Part shown: in pieces, positions 57,655-64,000 of the stretch | How positions within the stretch are numbered: position 1 is the first letter of the stretch | Layout: each line of letters opens with the position of its first letter | Assembly: GCA_025267735.1 (NCBI GenBank) | Contig: CM046299.1 | Location: 24,888,468-24,952,467 of the forward strand | Reading direction: 5' to 3' | DNA: 64,000 bases | DNA from: Mactra quadrangularis | Lineage: Eukaryota > Mollusca > Bivalvia > Venerida > Mactridae | Notes under the pieces: generated by a model | Database searches by the model: none | What the model was told of the DNA's origin: nothing | The model's input: the letters and a program-made list of their open reading frames with translations, nothing else | Position numbers and translations under genes: made by a program

Positions 57655-59510
57655 GAGTGTATTTGTTTAAAAGAGTATACTTACCAAAAGAGTATGTGTT
57701 TAAAAGAGTATATTTATCAAAAGATTGTCCTTGTTTGATAGAGTAAACTTGTTTGAAAGAGTGTATTTGTTTGAAAGAGTATACTAACCTAAAAGAGGGT
57801 ATTAGTTTGAAAGAGTATATTTGTTTGAAAGAGTATACTAACCTAAAAGAGTATATTTGTTTGAAAGAGTATAGTTGTTTGAAAGAGTATGCTTACCTTT
57901 AAGAGTATATTTGATTGAAATAGGGTTTTTAAAGAATATTCTCTTTGAAAGAGTGTATTTGTTTGAAAGAGTATATTTGTTTTAAGTGTATACTCACCTT
58001 AAAGTATATACTTACCTTTAAGAGTATATTTGATTGAAATAGGGTTTTTAAAGAATATTCTCTTTGAAAGAGTATATTTGTTTTAAGTGTATACTCACCT
58101 TAAAGTATTAACTTACTTTAAAGAGTATATTTGTTTGAAAAAGTATTCTCTTTTGGTAGGGTGTATTTATTTAAAAGAGAATATTTGTTTGATAGAATAT
58201 ATTCTCCATGGAAGAGTGTTTTTGTTTGAAACGCTTGAAAGAGAATACTTACCTAAAAGAGTATAAGTGTTTGAAAGAGTACATTAGTTTGACAGAGGGT
58301 CCTATTTTAATGGAGTATACTTGAAACAGTATATTTGTTTGAAAGAGTTTTATTTGTACATGTGTTTGAAGTGTACATTAGTTTGAAAGAGGGTCCTTAT
58401 TTGATAGAGTACTCTTGTTTGAGACAGTATATTTGTTTGAAAGAGTTTATGTGTGTGACAGAGTATATTTGTTTGAAGGAGTATACTTATATATGAAGGA
58501 GTATATTCTTTCAGAGATAAAATTACTTAAACGAGAATATTTGATTGATAAGGTGTATGTGTTTGAAAGAGTGTATTTGTTTAAAAGGTTATATCTGTTT
58601 GAAAAAGTATACTCTTTTCGAGCGTGTATTTGTTTGAAAGAGTATACTTACTTAAAAGGGTACACTTTTTTGAAAGAGTACATTTGCTTGAAAAAGTGTA
58701 TTTATTTGAAAGAGTATACACGTACTTACCTAAAAGAGTATACTGATTTGAAAGAAAATATTTGCTCAAAGGAGTGAAGTTATTTCAAAGAGTGTAGTTG
58801 TTTCAGCAAATATACTGTTTCGAAGAGAGTATTTATTTGCGAGAGCATACTTACCTAAAGATTTTATTTGTTTCGAAGACTGTGTTTGCAAGAAAGAGTG
58901 TATTTGTTAGAAAGATTATACTCATTTCGAAGAGTGTAATCAGTTTGAAAGAGTATACAAGTATAGTTGTTAGTTTGATTACACCTGCTAAAAAGTATAT
59001 AAGTATATTTGTAAGACAGAGTGTATCAGTTTGAAAGAGCAAACCCTTTTGGAAGAGTGTATTTGTTTTTAACAGTATACCAACCTAAAAGAGAATGTTC
59101 GTTTAATAGTGTATTCTTACCTTTAAGAGAACATTTGTTTAAAAGAGTATTTTTTAAAGAGTATACTCATTTTGATGTTTGAAGGTAGTAATTTAAAAGA
59201 GTATACTTACCTAAAAGAGAATATCTGTTTGAAAAAGAACATTTCTTAAAAAAGTGTATTTGTTTCAAAGAATAAACTGTTTTGGAAAAGTGTTTTTGTT
59301 TGAAAGAGTATACTCATTTGGAAGGGTGTATTTTGGTTACACGAGTATACTTGTTAGTAAGGAGACAAATGCGAAAGAGTAAATTTGTTTGAAAGAGTGT
59401 ATTTGTTTAGAAGAGTATTCTTTTATGGAAGAGTGAATTTGTTTGAAAGAGTATACCTGCCTAAAGGAGAATATTTGTTTGAAAGGGTGTATATGCTAGA
59501 AAGAGCAATG
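57655..59510 (+). repeat. Degenerate tandem repeat, 18-bp period
   Basis: Unit close to TTTGAAAGAGTATATTTG with alternating variants (TACTTACCTAAAAGAG). About 100 diverged units. The 120-codon frame at 58415-58777 and similar ones are read-through of this repeat. Confidence 0.93.
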
Positions 59511-59519
59511 TCTTTGCTG

Positions 59520-62500
59520 TTAACAGCACGGCAATTGGATGCTTTATAGTGTGGCGTAGATGTCATACAGCGACAAAGAAAGAAGCAATACAAATAGATA
59601 CTTGATTGTTGTTTAAAGCATGACTATAGAATGCTTTAGAGTGTTGAGTAGAATAGTTGTCATACAGCGACAAAGAAAGAAATATTACCAACAACACTAG
59701 CGTAGTGCTCAAAGCATAATTATTGATTGCTTCATTTTTAGGGTACATGTCATACCAAAAAATAAAGGATTGATTCCACAATACTTGAACGTTTTTAAGG
59801 GATGACAACAGGATGCTTTATTGTGAAATAAATCATCGTATTGCATTTAGAATATAAAAAACTAAAGTATATCAATAAAGTAAAAATTTGTCTTAATGTA
59901 AAACTTTAGTATTATATACTGTGTTGCTGACTAAATACTAAAAATATACAATGAGCATGATTAAGACATGGTTCGCAAAAATTTGTAAACCGACTTCAAT
60001 AACATTTAATATAAGTTGTGAATGCGCTGGACACTTAATCTATGATTTAAAATTATAGAATAATTAACACTGATTAAAACTTATAAAAATGTTGATGACA
60101 AAAAGATAAGATTTCATAAGTGATTGACAAGACAGGTCAACCTACTGTACAGTTTTTTTAAAGCACTGTACAGTACCAGTAATGTCTTAGCCATTGCTGA
60201 CCGGCGAAAAATATACCTACCAATCATCCCACAATGAGCAATTAGGAGGCATAAGACCTACTGACCACTCGAAAAAATTGAGTATTCAGAACAATGACAG
60301 GTGCTTTCCTGGCTCAATGTGTAAGGAAGTCCATGCAATGTCAATCACGAAATCTCAACCTTAATAACAGAAAAATTGCCTACTGATGTATTACATTCAA
60401 TAAATGTCAATTTCTACATGAACAAATTAGCTTTACAGTATATAATTTGTTAAATTATTTGTGTTATGGTGCTCAAAGCATGATTATTGATTGCTTCATT
60501 TTTAGGGTACATTGACATGCAGAGAAAAATAAAGAAATGATTCCACAATACTTGTATGATTTAAAGGATGACAACAGGATGCTTTATTGTGAAATAAAGT
60601 AGATTTCATAAGTGATTGACAAGACAGGTCAACCCACTGTACAGTTTTTTTTAAAAGCACTGTACAGTACCAGTAATGTCTTAGCCATTGCTGACCGGCG
60701 AAATATATACCTCCCGATCATTCCACAAGAGCAATAAGGAGGCATAAGACCTACTGACCACTCAAAAAAATGAGTGTTCAGAACAATGACAGGTGCTTTC
60801 CTGGCTCAATGTATAAGGAAGTCCATGCAATGTCAATCACGAAATTTTATCCTTAAAAACAACAAAAATGCCTACTGATATATTACATTCAATAAATGTC
60901 AATGTCTACATGAACAAATTAGCTTAACAGTATTTTATATTTACTTATTTGTGGTATAGTGCTCAAAGCATGATTATTGATTGCTTCATTTTTAGGGTAC
61001 ATTGACAAGAAGAGAAAAATAAAGAAAAGATTTCCACAATACTTGTATGATTTAAAGGATGACAACAAGATGCTTTATTGTGAAATAAAACATAGTATTG
61101 CATTAAGAATTTAAAAATTAAAGAAGTTCAATGAAGTAAAAATATGTCTAAATATAGAACTTTAGTGTTATACAATTTGTTGCTGACTAAATTTTAAAAA
61201 TAGACAATGAGCATGATTAAAACAAGGTTCGCAAATATTTGTAAACCGACTTCAATAACATTCAACATAAGTTGTGAATGTGCTGAACATTTAATCCGTG
61301 ACTTAACATTTAAAAAATTTACACTGACTAAAAACTTATAAAAATGTTGATGACAAAAAGATAAGATTTCATAAGTGATTGACAAGACAGGTCAACCCAC
61401 TGTACAGTTTTATTAAAGCACTGTACAGTACCAGTAATGTCTTAGCTATTGCTGACCGGCGAAATATATACCTCCCGATCATTCCACAAGAGCAATAAGG
61501 AGGCATAAGACCTACTGAACACTCGTAAAAATTGAGTGTTCAGAACAATGACAGGTGCTTTCCTGGCTCAGTGTATAAGGAAGTCCATGCAATGTCAATC
61601 ACAAAATCTCAACTTTAATAACAGAAAAAATGCCTACTGATATATGAGCTTCAATAAATGTCAATGTCTACATGAACAAATAAGCTTAACAGTATTTTAT
61701 ATTTGATTATTTGTGTTATAGTGCTCGAAGCATTATCATTAATTGCTTCATTTTTTAGGGTACATGTCATACACAGAAAAATAAAAAAAAAATGATTCCA
61801 CAATACTTGTATGTTTTAAAGGATGACAACAAGATGCTTTATTGTGAAATAAAACATAGTATTGCATTAAGATTTTAAAAAAATAAAGTTTTCAATAAAG
61901 TAAAAATATGTCTAAATATAGAACTTTAGTGTTATACAATTTGTTGCTGACTAAATATTAAAAATAGACAATGGGCATGATTAAAACAAGGTTCGCAAAA
62001 ATTTGTAAACCGACTTCAATAACATTCAACATAAGTTGTGAATGTGCTGAACACTTAATCCGTGACTAAACATTATGCAAATTAACACTGATTAAAAACT
62101 TATAAAAATGTAAATGAAAAAAAGATAAGATTTCATAAGTGATTGACAAGACAGGTCAACCCACTGTACAGTTTTTTTAATAGCACTGTACAGTACCAGT
62201 AATGTCTTAGCCATTGCTGACCGGCAAAATATATACCTCCCGATCATTCCACCAGAGCAAAAAGGAGGCATAAGACCTACTGACCACTCGAAAAATTGAG
62301 TGTTCAGAACAATGACAGGTGTTTTCCTGGCTCAATGTAAAAGGAAGTCCATGCAATGTCAATCACGAAATCTCAACCTTAAAAACAGAAAAAATGCCTA
62401 CTGATATATAACATTCAATAAATGCCAAAGTCTACATGAACGAATTAGCTTAACAGTATTTTATATTTAATTATTTGTGTTATAGCACTCAAAGCATGAT

Positions 62501-64000
62501 TATTAATTGATTCATTTTAAGGGTACATGACATGCAGAGAAAAATAAAGAAATGATTCCACAATACTTAATCTTTTTTATAGGACGACAACAGGATGCTT
62601 TATCGTAAAATAAAACATAGTATTGCATTAAGAATATACAAAAAACTAAAGTATTTCAATAACGTAAAAATATGTCTTAATATAAAACTTTAGTGGTATT
62701 CAATTTGTTGCTGACTAAATATTAAAAATAGACAATGTGCATGATTAAAACAAGGTTCGTAAAAATTTGTAAACCGACTTCAATAACATTCAACATAAGT
62801 TGTGAATGTGCTGAACATTTAATCCGTGACTTAACATTTAAAAAAAATACACTGATTAAAAACTTATAAATATGTTGACGACAAAAAGATAATATTTCAT
62901 AAGTGATTGAAAAGACAGGTCAACCCACTGTACAGTTTTTTTTAAAAGCACCGTACAGAACCAGTAATGTCTTAGCCATTGCTGACCGGCGAAATATATA
63001 CCTCCCAATCATTCCACAAGGGCAATAAGGAGACATAAGACCTACTGACCACTCGAAAAAATTGAGTGCTCAGAACAATGGCAGGTGCTTTCCTGGCTCA
63101 ATGTAAAAGGAAGTCCATGTAATGTCAATCACGAAATCTCAACCTTAAAAACAGAAAAAAATGCCTACTGATGTATAGCATTCAATAAATGTCAATGTCT
63201 ACATGAACAAATTAGCTTAACAGTATAGTGCTCAAAGCAAGATCTTTGATTGCTTCATTTTTAAGCGTACATGTCATGCAGAGAAAAATAAAGAAATGAT
63301 TCCACAATACTTGTATGTTTTAAAGGATGACAACAGGATGCTTTATTGTGAAATAAAACATAGTATTGCATTAATAATATAAAAAATCTTAAGCATTTCA
63401 ATAAAATAAAAATATGTCTAAATATAGAAATTTAGTGGTATACAATTTGTTGCTGACTAAATATTAAAAATAGACAATGAGCATGATTAAAACAATGTTA
63501 GCAAAAATTTGTAAACCGACTTCAATAACATTCAACATAAGTTGTGAATGTGCTAAACATTTAATCCGTGACTTAACATTTAAAAAATTTACACTGATTT
63601 AAAACTTATAAAAATGTTGATGACAAAAAACAGGATTTCATAAGTGATTGACAAGACAGGTCAACCCACAGTACAGTTTTTTTAAAAGCACCGTACAGTA
63701 CCAGTAATGTCTTAGCCATTGCTGACCGGCGAAATATATACCTCCCAATCATTCCACAAGAGCAATAAGGAGGCATAAGACCTACTGACCACTCGAAAAA
63801 TTGAGTGTTCAGAACAATGACAGGTGTTTTCCTGGCTCAATGTAAAAGGAAGTCCATGCAATGTCAATCACGAAATCTCAACCTTAAAAACAGAAAAAAT
63901 GCCTACTGATATATAACATTCATAAAATGCCAAAGTCTGCATGAACGAATAAGCTTAACAGTATTTTATATTTAATTATTTGTGTTATAGCACTCAAAGC
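59520..64000. repeat. Satellite of about 763 bp, extends past the right edge
   Basis: Copies of GCTCAAAGCATGATTATTGA-like sequence start at about 59707, 60471, 60961, 61723, 62485, 63230 and 63990. Intervals are 764, 490, 762, 762, 745 and 760 bp. The 490-bp unit lacks about 272 bp at 60599. Each unit contains two CTGTACAG palindromes about 26 bp apart and a hairpin around GAGTGTTCAG. No reading frame is conserved. Confidence 0.95.

Noticed and set aside
60181..60240. CTGACCGGCGAAA in the satellite considered as a hammerhead ribozyme core
   Set aside because: The required CUGANGA segment and stem II are not present.

Overview
The window is eukaryotic nuclear DNA: AT-rich, intron-rich and packed with transposons. 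Spliced animal gene families (an SLC6 transporter and a tetraspanin), several tRNA-derived SINE families, hAT-like and TTAA-type inverted-repeat elements and the style of interspersed repeats point to a mollusc, most likely a bivalve. The species cannot be named from sequence alone.

Left part (1-22.5 kb). The minus strand opens with the first coding exon of an SLC6 (glycine-transporter-like) gene, whose remaining exons lie off the left edge. The following 20 kb is mostly repeats: SINEs, short inverted-repeat elements, a pogo/Tigger-like element (5393-6296), an inverted 5'-shortened copy of a 2-kb TTAA element (7376-8781), a foldback element carrying a tRNA-like sequence (11451-12438), three copies of one hAT-like MITE and one larger hAT-like element (20107-22010). 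One plausible plus-strand coding exon of unknown identity lies at 15584-15781.

Middle (22.5-37.1 kb). A minus-strand tetraspanin gene is spread over about 13 kb in nine recognisable exons that encode four membrane segments and the CCG / CC / C / C large extracellular loop. Only the junction between exons 4 and 5 is not phase-consistent. Its introns hold foldback elements and duplicated segments.

OTU element (37135-42163). A 5-kb element is bounded by 141-bp terminal inverted repeats that differ at two positions and by a 5-bp direct repeat CAATG. It contains a long pentanucleotide array and a plus-strand ORF that appears to join an OTU-type cysteine-protease domain to an F-box-like motif. No transposase was seen. 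This is the strongest candidate for an undescribed system in the window.

Right part (42.3-64 kb). Tandem repeats dominate: a 48-bp minisatellite with a dyad in every unit (about 5.7 kb), an inverted-repeat element that encloses degenerate tandem repeats, an 18-bp-period array and a roughly 763-bp satellite that runs off the right edge. Between them, minus-strand candidate exons (49.2, 52.4-52.7 and 56.8-57.3 kb) include a two-exon cassette present twice with matching splice phases, suggesting an unidentified duplicated gene. The second 2-kb TTAA element (53274-55292), full length and interrupted by an hAT-like MITE, also lies here.
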